Shown: one piece after another, positions 1 through 10,238 of the stretch | Layout of the letters: the number at the start of each line of letters is the position of its first letter | Position numbering within the stretch: the first letter of the stretch is position 1 | DNA from: Shewanella inventionis | Lineage (GTDB): Bacteria > Pseudomonadota > Gammaproteobacteria > Enterobacterales > Shewanellaceae | Length of the DNA stretch: 64,000 nt | Reading direction: 5' to 3' | Assembly: GCF_014641855.1 (NCBI RefSeq) | Contig: NZ_BMII01000001.1 | Coordinates: 1 to 64,000 of the forward strand | Position numbers and translations under genes: made by a program | The notes under the pieces: model-generated | What the model was told of the DNA's origin: nothing | The model's database searches: none | The model's input: the letters and a program-made list of their open reading frames with translations, nothing else

Positions 1-936
1 CCAACGCGGTTAATGACACAAAAACAGTGGCAGAAGACACCGTCGCTACCGGTAACGTATTGGCGAACGACACTGACATTGATTCAACCTTGTCGGTATC
101 AACCTTCACGATTGCAGGGTCAAACACCGTTTACACCGCGGGCAGCACCGTTGTGACACTCACTAACGGCACCTTACAGTTATTGGCGAACGGTAATTAC
201 ACCTTCACGCCAAATGCCAACTGGAACGGCGATGTACCGGTCATTACCTACACCACCAACACAGGTGCAACGGCGACCTTGACCATTAAGGTCACCCCTG
301 TCGACGATGCGACCAACGCGGTTAATGACACAAAAACAGTGGCAGAAGACACCGTCGCTACCGGTAACGTATTGGCGAACGACACTGACATTGATTCAAC
401 CTTGTCGGTATCAACCTTCACGATTGCAGGGTCAAACACCGTGTACACCGCGGGCAGCACCGTTGTGACACTCACTAACGGCACCTTACAGTTATTGGCG
501 AACGGTAATTACACCTTCACGCCAAATGCCAACTGGAACGGCGATGTACCGGTCATTACCTACACCACCAACACAGGTGCAACGGCGACCTTGACCATTA
601 AGGTCACCCCTGTCGACGATGCGACCAACGCGGTTAATGACACAAAAACAGTGGCTGAAGACACCGTCGCTACCGGTAACGTATTGGCGAACGACACTGA
701 CATTGATTCAACCTTGTCGGTATCAACCTTCACGATTGCAGGGTCAAACACTGTGTACACCGCGGGCAGCACCGTTGTGACGCTCACTAACGGCACCTTA
801 CAGTTATTGGCGAACGGTAATTACACCTTCACGCCAAATGCCAACTGGAACGGCGATGTACCGGTCATTACCTACACCACCAACACAGGTGCAACGGCGA
901 CCTTGACCATTAAGGTCACTCCCGTGAACGATGCTC
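1..936 (+). repeat. Tandem 312-bp intragenic repeats (3 copies visible)
   Basis: Units begin at 1, 313 and 625, and the array probably continues upstream. The units differ at only a few bases, for example GTTTAC versus GTGTAC near 130/442 and GCAGAA versus GCTGAA near 654. Period 312 keeps the reading frame, each unit giving 104 residues. Near-identity at synonymous positions suggests recent expansion or homogenisation rather than protein-level selection alone. Confidence 0.95.
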
Positions 937-3818
937 CAGTCATCAACGATTACACAGATACCATTAACGACTCTATTGCTGATGGAACGGTTGTATATAA
1001 CGTTAATGATGCAAATACGGGGATCGACAAAGATATTGATGGTGATGCACTTACATATTCATTTGTACATTCAAATGGGTCTCAAAGCTTAATCAGCGAA
1101 GATGGTGCGTTTGTAATTGACGCTCAAACAGGTGTTATTTCTGTTAATGACACGACAAAAATAGATTATGACAATGGCAGCCAAATTCAATTAACCGTTA
1201 GCACAACAGATGGTAGTTTGTCAGATACTGCATTAGTTACTTTCAATTTAAACAACGTTGAAGCCAATGACGATATACCTGGCTCATCGTATAGCGTCAC
1301 CACGGGCTCAAGTACTGGTTGGGTTATTCCTCAGTCAAATGGCGTGAATAAGATGACAATATCAGCTCGTAATGCTGATGGTTCAATGGGTGTGGTTAAT
1401 ATTGAAAGTAGTTCAGGTAAGCTTGGCGTTGCTGGCTCTCCTCGTCCTTCTGACCAAATTATTGGTCAAATCGAGTATGACTCAGCATCTGATACTTCTG
1501 AATCAATCGTTATTGATTTCAATGGATTAGTAAATCAAGCAACCTTTAGTGTTTCGAACATGTTCACCAATGAGAATGATGGCGAACAGGGTATTTGGAA
1601 GGCTTACTACAATGGTCAGTTAGTTGCGAGTGAAACCTTTAAGACCCTTTCAGGCGATACTGGGACATTCACTATTAATACTGGTGATATCGTCTTTGAT
1701 CAATTAGTGTTCGAAGCGACTAAAACCATTAGTGAAACAAATGGCGGTGCGCCATTAAGTGACTCTTCAGATTATTTCTTGACGAGTATTACTGCCGCAG
1801 GTCCTGCGATAATGGGCACTTACCTGGTCTCTGAAGATGGGGTGTTGACAATCTCTAATGCTAGCAATGGCTTATTAAATAACGACTCTGATGCACAAGG
1901 AAATACCTTTAGCCTTACCGAAATAAATGGCAATGCTGTTACTGATGGCCAAGTCGTTATATTACCTAGTGGCGCACAATTAACTATCTATAGTGATGGT
2001 ACCTATTCGTATGACACTAATGGTTCATTTGAAGCTCTTACTGCAGGTCAGCTAGCAACAGATACCTTTACCTACACGGTCACAGATCAATACGGTGCAA
2101 CTGATACAGCTACCGTCACGATTAACATCGTTGGCGAATCTGAATCAGGTACTGTTTATGAGAAATACACGGGTAATCCGGGTAACGATGACATTGATGG
2201 AACTGTAAATAACGATATCATTGTCAGCGATCAACAAGGCTTACAAATCGTTGCCGGTGAAAATTACAACATCGCATTTATTTTTGATACGTCAGGTAGT
2301 ATGTCTGGCGTTATCGCAGAGGCTAAAACACAGCTTGAAGCTGTCTTTAACTCATTGGCCAATAGCGCAACAGGTTCTAACAGCGGTACAGTAAATGTAT
2401 TGCTAACTAACTTTGCATCTGGCTCAAATTACTCTGTATCAGTAGATATGGATGATCCTAACGCAGTCCAAACATTGCTAACAGAACTTGCGAAAATGAG
2501 TGCTACTGGTTCAACTAACTACGAAGCAGGTTTAGAGTCGGCTCTCAACTGGTTTACGAGCAGCACAGTGCTAAATAATGTTGGAAATAATATTTCTTAC
2601 TTTATTACAGATGGTTCGCCAAATGCACAAACTGTAGACACTAATACTTCAACAGTATTAATGACCTATGATGCTTCGACCAGTAGCTATCTAACCTTAA
2701 GCAGTTTATTAAGTACTAATAACTATTCTAAAGGCCAATCCATTAGCATAGATGGTCAAGTTGTTGTCGACGCGAACGGTGCTGTGTATTCACCTTACAC
2801 AGGCACTAAAATAGGTCAATTAAGCTTTAACAGTAATAACAGTGTTAGGAGCTTTACTGATAATGGATCAAACTCATCAAGCCAAGCCCAAGCACTGCAC
2901 GCATTTAATTTACTTGCAGCCGTGTCTGAGGTTGAAGCAATCAGCTTAGCAAGTGCAAACGGTAGCACTACGGTTAATGAAGCTAACTTGTCACTATATG
3001 ATACTGATGGAAATGTGCGTGCCTCTATCGACGTATCAACATTATCAAGTGTCATTATGGGTACTGAGACATTGCAATCTCAAGGTGACGATAATACAAC
3101 GGGTAATCAAGGTGATGACATCATCTTTGGTGATTTAGTCCGCTTTAGTGGCTCTACCGAACAAGGCTATGTTGCATTACAAAGCTATGTTGCTGATAAA
3201 ACAGGCCAAAATGCGGCAGATATTGATGTACAAGCTGTGCATGATTACATACGTACTCATGTCAATGAATTCAACATCAACAACTTAAATGACGGTGACG
3301 ACATTTTAAACGGTGGTGTTGGTAATGACATACTCTTTGGCCAAGGCGGAAATGACACTATCTATGGCGGCGAAGGTAATGATGTACTTATCGGCGGTTT
3401 AGGTAATGACACACTCATTGGTGGATTAGGCAGTGACACTTTTGTGTGGTCGAACGGCGATGTCGGAACGGACACAATCACAGACTTTGAAGTAAATAAT
3501 GATACGCTTCATATCAGTGATTTATTACAAGATGAGCAGAATGGTAATTTAGAAGACTACCTACAATTCTCATTCAGTGACGGCAATACCACTATCTCTA
3601 TCGATGCTAATAAAGATGGTACCGTGGACCAAGTTATTGTTTTAGATGGTGTTGATCTATCGCAACAATACGGTGCAACAGCCGATGGCGTGATTATCAA
3701 CGGACTATTAAATGATGGAGCCCTGATTGTCGACACACCAACGGCTAATCCTGCACCATCACCAGGAACCACACCACCTGATCTTTATGATCAATATAGT
3801 GGAAATATTATTCCTTAA
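1..3818 (+). CDS. bpfA: BpfA/LapA-type giant RTX adhesin, C-terminal part (5' end outside window)
   Basis: The reading frame is open from the first base, so only the C-terminal ~1270 residues are seen. In order they hold three near-identical 104-residue cadherin/VCBS-like repeats (to ~nt 936), a divergent cadherin-like unit (~936-1260), an unassigned beta-rich domain (~1260-1790), another repeat of the same general type (~1800-2130), a von Willebrand A domain whose MIDAS motif DTSGSMS is at nt 2286-2306, a run of glycine/aspartate RTX nonapeptides (~3282-3440, GGxGNDxL type) and a C-terminal type I secretion signal. This matches the tail of LapA-family adhesins, which are exported by the type I system encoded next and held at the surface until cut by a LapG-type protease. 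The diagnostic N-terminal retention module and cleavage site are outside the window. The symbol is inferred from gene order. Confidence 0.9.
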   Translation, partial: NAVNDTKTVAEDTVATGNVLANDTDIDSTLSVSTFTIAGSNTVYTAGSTVVTLTNGTLQLLANGNYTFTPNANWNGDVPVITYTTNTGATATLTIKVTPVDDATNAVNDTKTVAEDTVATGNVLANDTDIDSTLSVSTFTIAGSNTVYTAGSTVVTLTNGTLQLLANGNYTFTPNANWNGDVPVITYTTNTGATATLTIKVTPVDDATNAVNDTKTVAEDTVATGNVLANDTDIDSTLSVSTFTIAGSNTVYTAGSTVVTLTNGTLQLLANGNYTFTPNANWNGDVPVITYTTNTGATATLTIKVTPVNDAPVINDYTDTINDSIADGTVVYNVNDANTGIDKDIDGDALTYSFVHSNGSQSLISEDGAFVIDAQTGVISVNDTTKIDYDNGSQIQLTVSTTDGSLSDTALVTFNLNNVEANDDIPGSSYSVTTGSSTGWVIPQSNGVNKMTISARNADGSMGVVNIESSSGKLGVAGSPRPSDQIIGQIEYDSASDTSESIVIDFNGLVNQATFSVSNMFTNENDGEQGIWKAYYNGQLVASETFKTLSGDTGTFTINTGDIVFDQLVFEATKTISETNGGAPLSDSSDYFLTSITAAGPAIMGTYLVSEDGVLTISNASNGLLNNDSDAQGNTFSLTEINGNAVTDGQVVILPSGAQLTIYSDGTYSYDTNGSFEALTAGQLATDTFTYTVTDQYGATDTATVTINIVGESESGTVYEKYTGNPGNDDIDGTVNNDIIVSDQQGLQIVAGENYNIAFIFDTSGSMSGVIAEAKTQLEAVFNSLANSATGSNSGTVNVLLTNFASGSNYSVSVDMDDPNAVQTLLTELAKMSATGSTNYEAGLESALNWFTSSTVLNNVGNNISYFITDGSPNAQTVDTNTSTVLMTYDASTSSYLTLSSLLSTNNYSKGQSISIDGQVVVDANGAVYSPYTGTKIGQLSFNSNNSVRSFTDNGSNSSSQAQALHAFNLLAAVSEVEAISLASANGSTTVNEANLSLYDTDGNVRASIDVSTLSSVIMGTETLQSQGDDNTTGNQGDDIIFGDLVRFSGSTEQGYVALQSYVADKTGQNAADIDVQAVHDYIRTHVNEFNINNLNDGDDILNGGVGNDILFGQGGNDTIYGGEGNDVLIGGLGNDTLIGGLGSDTFVWSNGDVGTDTITDFEVNNDTLHISDLLQDEQNGNLEDYLQFSFSDGNTTISIDANKDGTVDQVIVLDGVDLSQQYGATADGVIINGLLNDGALIVDTPTANPAPSPGTTPPDLYDQYSGNIIP

Positions 3819-3830
3819 TAACAACACTTT

Positions 3831-3862
3831 GGATGCGTCGCATAGTAATATGTGACGCATCC
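3831..3862 (+). terminator. Strong stem-loop between adhesin and exporter genes
   Basis: GGATGCGTC pairs with GACGCATCC, extended by GCATA/TATGT around a short loop, 13 bases after the adhesin stop codon. It is followed by ATTGTTATTTC, a poor T-tract. It may be a partial terminator or an mRNA-stabilising 3' structure separating adhesin and exporter expression. Confidence 0.5.
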
Positions 3863-3903
3863 ATTGTTATTTCTAACAATAATAAATTAAGGATTCTAAT
3901 TAG

Positions 3904-6084
3904 GTGTCTATAACTGCGTCTAACACAAACGAGCAGTGGACCATTTCGGCCTCACAACGTGTAACCGTTGATCCACTACTTGATTGCTTAGTATTACTGA
4001 CAGAACACTTTGGCAGCCCTTGTTCTATTGACTCACTGGCAGCGGGTTTACCCTTGTCAGGCTCAGTTATTTCTCCAGAATTAGTACCACAAGCAGCGGC
4101 AAGAGCAGGCTTGTCTGCCAAGCTTTCACGTAAAGATTTAAATCAAATCTCAGACATATTATTGCCATGCATTTTATTATTAAAAGATAAAAAAGCATGC
4201 ATATTAAGAAAAATTGATTTGGATAACGATAAGGTTATCATCCAATTACCTGAAACCAGCGGTGAAGATAAATTAACAATTGAAGAATTAGAGTCACTAT
4301 ATGTTGGCTATCTTTTTCTAGTTAAACAAGATTATCGCGGCGATAAAAGTTTTGATGTCCATTTGCACGACAACAGTACACACTGGTTAATGCAAAGCAT
4401 TAAAGACGCAGCTCCGATATACCGAGATGCATTAATAGCGTCAGTTTTGGTTAACTTATTTGCGTTAGTGTCGCCACTGTTCATTATGAACGTCTATGAC
4501 AAAGTTGTGCCCAATTTAGCATTTGAATCGCTCTGGGTATTAGCAATAGGTGCGAGCATAGCGTATCTGTTCGATTTTATTATGCGCCAACTTCGTAGCT
4601 ACTTAATTGATGTCGCGGGTAAAAAAGTCGACATCATTGTCTCATCGAAACTATTTGCCAAAGCTATCGGGATCCCACTATCAAAACGCTCTCCAAGTGT
4701 TGGCGGTATGGCAAGGCAACTTGGCGAGTTCGACAGCATCAGAGAGTTTTTAACCTCCGCAACAATAACCGCCTTAGTCGACTTACCATTTGCTCTGCTA
4801 TTTGTGCTGATTATTTATATTATCGCAGGTGATTTAGCGCTCATTCCAGTTTTTGGTAGCATCATTATCATCGCTGTAACCCTCTATTTGCAGCCGAAAT
4901 TAAAGCAAGCAATTGAAGAGAGCAATCGTTTTTCAAGTTTAAAGCATGGCCACCTAATAGAAAGTCTAAGTGCATTAGAATCAATTAAAGCCAATGGTGC
5001 TGAAGGTTTAGTGCAAAAAAGCTGGCAGCAGATGATTGGACATACCGCCAATTGGCAACTAAAAAGTAAAAAACTATCCAATCATGTGGCTCATGTTGCT
5101 AACTTTATGGTGCAAATCACAGTCGTGTTAGTCGTCATTTTGGGCGTTTATCGGTTAGCAGACAATGAAATTTCAATGGGCGGTATTATTGCAGCAGTCA
5201 TGTTATCGAGCAGAGCTATATCACCTATGGCACAACTAGCAGGGCTCATTTCTCGAGGTAACTACACAATAAGCTCTCTACGCCAACTTGACGCCATTAT
5301 GGAACAAGATGATGAGTTTGAAGACAAAGGCCACCTCGTTAGTAAAGAACGCATAGTGGGTAAAATAGAAGCCGACAATATTAGTTTCAGTTTTCCAGGA
5401 AGCGAAAAACCAAGCCTTCACCCGTTGTCTCTTCGCATCAAACCTGGTGAACGCATAGCCATTATCGGTCGTAATGGTTCAGGTAAAAGTACCTTAGCTA
5501 AGTTATTAATTGGGTTATATAAACCCACACAAGGTAGCTTGCGCTATGATGGGCTAGATTCTGGACAAATACACCCAAGCGATTTACGACGCAACTTTGG
5601 CTACTTGCCTCAAGATGTCACCCTGTTTCATGGCTCAATCCGTGACAATATTCTCTTTGGATCTCGCCAAGTAACAGAACATCAATTAATGAGAGCGATT
5701 CAGCTATCTGGTGTCAATATGTTCACCAATTTAGAAGCCGAGGGGTTAGATCAGCAAGTTGGCGAAGGTGGTTTATCATTAAGTCGAGGTCAACGTCAAA
5801 CTGTGGCATTGGCAAGAGCAACACTCAATGACCCGCCTATTTTATTAATGGACGAACCCACTGCAAGTTTAGATGCCAGAGCAGAAAAGCAATTCATTCG
5901 TTCAATGCAACTTGTTAGCCGCGATAGGACCTTATTACTTATCACGCACAAAATGCATTTACTCAATTTAGTGGATCGTATTATCGTTTTAGACAAAGGC
6001 CACATTATGGCCGACGGGCCTAAAGACGAAGTACTCGCCAAACTTAACTCCGGCGCAATGGCGGGAGAACAGACCAATGAGTAA
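3904..6084 (+). CDS. Type I secretion ABC exporter (LapB/RtxB-like permease/ATPase)
   Basis: This 726-residue protein has the layout of LapB-type exporters: an N-terminal C39-peptidase-like domain (~20-140), a six-helix transmembrane region (~165-450) and an ABC ATPase. The N-terminal domain shows no obvious catalytic Cys near its start, as expected for the non-cleaving form used with RTX substrates. Walker A GRNGSGKST is near residue 521, the signature LSLSRGQRQ near 623 and Walker B ILLMDEPTA near 645. The start is a GTG preceded by AAGGA ten bases upstream. It would energise export of the adhesin encoded just upstream, and it overlaps the next gene by 8 bases, so translation is probably coupled. 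Confidence 0.93.
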   Translation: MSITASNTNEQWTISASQRVTVDPLLDCLVLLTEHFGSPCSIDSLAAGLPLSGSVISPELVPQAAARAGLSAKLSRKDLNQISDILLPCILLLKDKKACILRKIDLDNDKVIIQLPETSGEDKLTIEELESLYVGYLFLVKQDYRGDKSFDVHLHDNSTHWLMQSIKDAAPIYRDALIASVLVNLFALVSPLFIMNVYDKVVPNLAFESLWVLAIGASIAYLFDFIMRQLRSYLIDVAGKKVDIIVSSKLFAKAIGIPLSKRSPSVGGMARQLGEFDSIREFLTSATITALVDLPFALLFVLIIYIIAGDLALIPVFGSIIIIAVTLYLQPKLKQAIEESNRFSSLKHGHLIESLSALESIKANGAEGLVQKSWQQMIGHTANWQLKSKKLSNHVAHVANFMVQITVVLVVILGVYRLADNEISMGGIIAAVMLSSRAISPMAQLAGLISRGNYTISSLRQLDAIMEQDDEFEDKGHLVSKERIVGKIEADNISFSFPGSEKPSLHPLSLRIKPGERIAIIGRNGSGKSTLAKLLIGLYKPTQGSLRYDGLDSGQIHPSDLRRNFGYLPQDVTLFHGSIRDNILFGSRQVTEHQLMRAIQLSGVNMFTNLEAEGLDQQVGEGGLSLSRGQRQTVALARATLNDPPILLMDEPTASLDARAEKQFIRSMQLVSRDRTLLLITHKMHLLNLVDRIIVLDKGHIMADGPKDEVLAKLNSGAMAGEQTNE

Positions 6085-7459
6085 ACATTTAACTGCAGAA
6101 GATTTGGAAATGGTCGATGACGTATATGGAGCCATAATGACAGATGCCCCAACCGGTCATCGACTCATTATATGGTCACTCGCCGCCATGATGTTTTGCT
6201 TTATTATCTGGTCTTATTTTTCTGAATTAGACCAGGTCACCACAGGGCAAGGTAAAGTGATACCTTCATCTCAACTGCAAATCATTCAAAGTTTAGATGG
6301 CGGCATATTACAAGAAATATACGTACAAGAGGGGTTAATGGTCACTAAAGGTCAGCCGCTTGCACGTATAGATGACACTCGATTTAGATCCGATTTTGGC
6401 CAGCAAGAACAAGAAGTCTACGGCTTACAAACTAACATTATCCGTATGCGCGCAGAACTCGACAGCATCGTCATTTCTGACATGTCATCAGACTGGCGTG
6501 AACAAGTTAAAATCACAAAGCAAGAGCTGACGTTTCCCGGCACAACAATCGAAGCAGAACCAGAGTTAGTCAAAAGGCAACAACAAGAATACTCTCTACG
6601 CCTAGACAACTTAAACAACCAATTAGAGATTTTTGTTAGGCAAATCCAACAGCGCCAACAAGAAATAGAAGAGCTAGCCTCTAAAATTAATACGCTAACA
6701 ACCAGCTATCAACTTGTCAGTCGCGAACTTGAACTAACACGTCCTTTGGCACGTAAAGGCATTGTACCCGAAGTTGAACTACTCAAACTTGAACGTACAG
6801 TTAACGACATACAAGGTGAGCTTCAATCATTACGGTTACTCAGACCAAAAGTCAAAGCCACAATGGATGAGGCCATTTTAAAACGCCGTGACGCTGTTTT
6901 TGCATTTACAACTGACCTGCGGGCGCAATTAAACGAGTCACAAACTAAATTATCGCGCATGAACCAGGCACAAATAGGGGCTTTTGATAAAGTCAGCAGA
7001 GCGGTAATTACGTCTCCGGTTGTTGGCACTATCAAAAAAATCTACTTTAATACTTTAGGTGGAGTTGTTCAGCCAGGTGAACAAATTATTGAGATTGTGC
7101 CATCAGAAGATAAACTACTGATAGAAACAAAAATTACACCCAAAGATATTGCGTTCCTACACCCTGGTTTACCCGCTATAGTTAAAGTAACAGCATACGA
7201 TTTCACTCGTTATGGCGGGTTAAATGGAACGGTAGAACACATTAGTGCTGACACATCTCAAGATGAAGAAGGCAACAGCTTTTACATTATTAAAGTAAGA
7301 ACTGAACAATCGAGTTTACTAAAAGACGATGGCACAGAGATGCCAATAATCCCTGGAATGCTCACCTCGGTGGATGTTATCACAGGGAAAAAATCAATAC
7401 TTGAGTACATTTTAAATCCAATTTTAAGAGCGAAAGACACCGCCCTTAGAGAGCGCTAA
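6077..7459 (+). CDS. HlyD-family membrane fusion protein of the adhesin exporter (LapC-like)
   Basis: The 460-residue protein has a short cytoplasmic N-terminus, one transmembrane helix (~29-48), a lipoyl/biotinyl-like half-motif near 70-95, a long glutamine-rich coiled coil (~130-300) and the C-terminal beta-barrel domain with a PGM-type ending typical of HlyD proteins. It links the inner-membrane ABC exporter to the TolC-like outer membrane protein. It starts inside the end of the exporter gene (ATG at 6077) and is followed after 21 bases by the outer membrane component, forming one operon. Confidence 0.93.
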   Translation: MSKHLTAEDLEMVDDVYGAIMTDAPTGHRLIIWSLAAMMFCFIIWSYFSELDQVTTGQGKVIPSSQLQIIQSLDGGILQEIYVQEGLMVTKGQPLARIDDTRFRSDFGQQEQEVYGLQTNIIRMRAELDSIVISDMSSDWREQVKITKQELTFPGTTIEAEPELVKRQQQEYSLRLDNLNNQLEIFVRQIQQRQQEIEELASKINTLTTSYQLVSRELELTRPLARKGIVPEVELLKLERTVNDIQGELQSLRLLRPKVKATMDEAILKRRDAVFAFTTDLRAQLNESQTKLSRMNQAQIGAFDKVSRAVITSPVVGTIKKIYFNTLGGVVQPGEQIIEIVPSEDKLLIETKITPKDIAFLHPGLPAIVKVTAYDFTRYGGLNGTVEHISADTSQDEEGNSFYIIKVRTEQSSLLKDDGTEMPIIPGMLTSVDVITGKKSILEYILNPILRAKDTALRER

Positions 7460-7480
7460 GAAAAACCAGGAGGGTTTTAA

Positions 7481-8890
7481 ATGAGCACGACTAATAATCT
7501 GCACACAAAGATAAGCGCAGTAGCACTTGCTTTGTCAGTGTTGATTGCGCCAGCCGCCTCAAGTCAATCACTTGAGCAGGCTGTTGCACATACACTAGAC
7601 ACCAATCCAGATTTACGGATTGCCTTTAACCGTTTTAAAGCTCGTGAAGAACAGGTTAACCAGGCGACTGCAGGCTTTCTGCCTACGGTGGATGTCTCAG
7701 CCGGTTACGGTTGGGAACAAACCGACACCCCTTCAACTCGCCGCAAAGCAGGCCAGGGTGATGTTGATGGCGATGGCGTAATAGACTTAAATCGCGGCGA
7801 AGCAGGCTTTAGCATCAAGCAAATGTTATTTGACGGTTTTTATACCAGCAGCGAAGTAGATCGCTATTCGTATGAAGCAACGGCAGATCAATGGGCTTTA
7901 TTTGCTGCTGCTGAAGACATGGCGCTCGAAGTGACTAAAGTGTACCTAGACTACATCCGTAGCCAGCAAGTCTTAACGCTTTCAGAAAAAAACCTCGAAA
8001 GCCACAAAGCTATTTTTGAGCAAATCAAAGAACGCACAGACTCAGGATTAGGCTCAATTGCTGATTTATCGCAAATCACGGGGCGTTTAGCTCGTGCGAA
8101 CGCAAATGTAGTGTCAGCAAAAAATAACCTAGAAGATGCAAAAGCGGCATTTATTCGAATCGTCGAATCAGAACCAGAAAACCTAGTTCTGCCCGTACCC
8201 GATGCAGACATGCTTCCAGAAGATTTAAACAAAGGGCTCATGCTCGCAAAAACCAATCACCCAATCCTCAAGTCAGCTGAAGGTGATATTAACGCAGCTA
8301 AAAACGAGCGTAATTCTGCCAAGGCAAATTACTTTCCACAGCTAAGTTTAGAGCTTAACGGCAACTGGAATAATGACGTTGATGGCGAAGACGGTTACAG
8401 CGCGCTAAGCAGTCAAAACGTCAATGGCCACAGCAATGACTTAGTGGCCATGGTACGGGTTAAATACAACTTATTTTCAGGCGGCAAGGATTTAGCACGC
8501 GACAGAGAAACAGCGTACAAAATTAATGAAGCCAAAGAAATTCAACAACGTGCTTATCGTCAAGTTGTTGAAGGGATGTCTTTAGCCTGGAATGCCTTCG
8601 ACATGCTAGCACCACAAAAGCAATATATTCGTGAGCACGTGATTGCAGCCAAACAAACACAAGTTGCCTATGTTCAACAGTTCAATTTAGGTCAACGCTC
8701 TCTTCTTGATTTACTCGACACTGAAAACGAGTTATTTGAGGCTCGTAAAGATTACCTTCAAACCGAGTATGACGAAATTGCAGCTCGTTATAGAGTGCTA
8801 AATGCCTCCGGCAGCCTACTTGACTCATTAAGAGTGACTCGCCCAGATGAATGGCGCGGTGAACGCACTTATGAGGGAGGAGTTCAATAA
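7481..8890 (+). CDS. aggA: TolC-family outer membrane efflux protein AggA (LapE-like)
   Basis: 469 residues with an N-terminal signal peptide ending near AAS-SQS (~residue 28), followed by the duplicated helical layout of TolC-family proteins. The motif RSLLDLLDTENELFEARKD near the C-terminus is characteristic of the second repeat. It supplies the outer membrane channel of the adhesin type I system. AGGAGG lies 9 bases before the ATG. Its stop codon overlaps the next ATG by one base (TAATG). The symbol follows the Shewanella name for the gene in this position. Confidence 0.92.
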   Translation: MSTTNNLHTKISAVALALSVLIAPAASSQSLEQAVAHTLDTNPDLRIAFNRFKAREEQVNQATAGFLPTVDVSAGYGWEQTDTPSTRRKAGQGDVDGDGVIDLNRGEAGFSIKQMLFDGFYTSSEVDRYSYEATADQWALFAAAEDMALEVTKVYLDYIRSQQVLTLSEKNLESHKAIFEQIKERTDSGLGSIADLSQITGRLARANANVVSAKNNLEDAKAAFIRIVESEPENLVLPVPDADMLPEDLNKGLMLAKTNHPILKSAEGDINAAKNERNSAKANYFPQLSLELNGNWNNDVDGEDGYSALSSQNVNGHSNDLVAMVRVKYNLFSGGKDLARDRETAYKINEAKEIQQRAYRQVVEGMSLAWNAFDMLAPQKQYIREHVIAAKQTQVAYVQQFNLGQRSLLDLLDTENELFEARKDYLQTEYDEIAARYRVLNASGSLLDSLRVTRPDEWRGERTYEGGVQ

Positions 8891-9495
8891 TGAAATATTT
8901 AATGATTCTACTCGCTATGTTGGCCGCTACGGGCTGTTCAATGAACGATATTGTCGAACTCGAAAAACCAACAGAACAAAAATTTGACCTAACCGATATG
9001 GACAAGGACGGCGTTATCACTGCTCGTGAAAATTGCGCAGGCACCATATTAGGTGCAGAGGTTGATAATTATGGCTGTGGTCAAGTTAACGATATTAATG
9101 ACAGACAAGATCTCAAAATTTTATTTGAAAATAATTCTGATGTCATTGAGCCACAGTATTACGACCAAATAGAAAAAGTCGCAAAAATAATGAGAAAACA
9201 CCCAGAGACTAAAGCCATTATTGAAGGTCACACTAGTCTTAGAGGCAGTTACGAACTCAATTTAGCCTTGTCTCAAAAGCGTGCAAAAGCCGTTATTGAT
9301 GTACTAGAAAAAACATTCGATATTAGCGCTCAGAGAATGTCTGCAGTTGGGTATAGTTTCGATAAGCCCATTGATACTAGCGGTACACCCGAAGCTGAAA
9401 TGCGTAATAGACGCGTCATCGCAACAGTAACTGGTGAAGATACAATGTCAAAGATGAGATGGACTATCTATACTGTTGACGATATGGATGAATAA
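8890..9495 (+). CDS. OmpA-family lipoprotein in the adhesin operon
   Basis: 201 residues. A lipobox ending ATGC (Cys at ~16) marks it as a lipoprotein. A short Asp-rich stretch DMDKDGVITARENC resembles a calcium-binding TSP3-like turn. The C-terminal half is an OmpA-like peptidoglycan-binding domain: IEGHTS near residue 115 and the NLALSQKRAKAV helix. It may anchor the secretion apparatus or adhesin to the cell wall. The role in adhesion is inferred only from its place in the operon, one base overlapping aggA. Confidence 0.88.
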   Translation: MKYLMILLAMLAATGCSMNDIVELEKPTEQKFDLTDMDKDGVITARENCAGTILGAEVDNYGCGQVNDINDRQDLKILFENNSDVIEPQYYDQIEKVAKIMRKHPETKAIIEGHTSLRGSYELNLALSQKRAKAVIDVLEKTFDISAQRMSAVGYSFDKPIDTSGTPEAEMRNRRVIATVTGEDTMSKMRWTIYTVDDMDE

Positions 9496-9517
9496 TCGTT
9501 AAACAGGATATGGGTCA

Positions 9518-10231
9518 TTGAGTCGTAAAGACAGGCATGTCAACGCAGCGTATTACAAAAGGGTCTGTCACAGCATTATAGTGACATCGGCCCTTTTAGT
9601 TTCATGCTTATTTGCTGCTCCAACTCAAGAGCTAAACCAACAGCAGGTTGTTTCAGCATTAACAAAACGTTACGGCGACAGGGCCGCACTAAGAGCTAAT
9701 GCCTGGTTTAAGATTCTTAAAGAAGCGCAGCAACTCAGTGATATAGAAAAATTAAAGAAAGTGAATCATTTCTTTAATTTATTTAGGTTTATTGATGATA
9801 AAACTCTGTGGGGAGACTCAAACTATTGGGCGTCACCCATGGAATTTATTGGGGTTAACGGCGGTGATTGCGAAGACTTTTCAATTGCAAAATACTTCAC
9901 CCTACTCCAACTAGGCGTACCGGAAGATAAGTTGCGAATCACCATGGTAAAAGCAACAACCCTAAACCAATATCACATGGTACTTGCCTATTACGAACAA
10001 CCTAACTCAATACCGTTAGTGCTAGATAATTTAGATAAAGCCATTAAACCTGCCACCCAAAGAAGAGATCTTCTTCCTGTATACAGTTTTAATGGTAAAC
10101 AGTTATGGTTAAACAAAGAGAAAGGTCGAGGTGTATTAGCTGGCTCATCATCACGCCTTGAAAAATGGACGGACCTTAAACTTAGATTAGGTGTAGACCG
10201 CTTACGCCAACCCAAACTCAACATGGAGTAG
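9518..10231 (+). CDS. bpfG: LapG/BpfG-type periplasmic cysteine protease
   Basis: A 237-residue bacterial transglutaminase-like cysteine peptidase. The catalytic triad is visible: Cys118 in GGDCEDF, His153 in QYHMV and Asp170 in LVLDNL. A hydrophobic signal segment (~17-33) places it in the periplasm. In characterised systems this protease cuts the N-terminal region of the adhesin and releases it from the surface when c-di-GMP is low. The start is a TTG with AGGA nine bases upstream, and no better in-frame ATG is visible. It is followed after 7 bases by the LapD-like receptor that would restrain it. Confidence 0.92.
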   Translation: MSRKDRHVNAAYYKRVCHSIIVTSALLVSCLFAAPTQELNQQQVVSALTKRYGDRAALRANAWFKILKEAQQLSDIEKLKKVNHFFNLFRFIDDKTLWGDSNYWASPMEFIGVNGGDCEDFSIAKYFTLLQLGVPEDKLRITMVKATTLNQYHMVLAYYEQPNSIPLVLDNLDKAIKPATQRRDLLPVYSFNGKQLWLNKEKGRGVLAGSSSRLEKWTDLKLRLGVDRLRQPKLNME

Positions 10232-10238
10232 TAGCAAC

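Noticed and set aside
248-796. Minus-strand frames within the adhesin repeats
   Set aside because: They are repeat-period shadows of the adhesin frame with no ribosome site.
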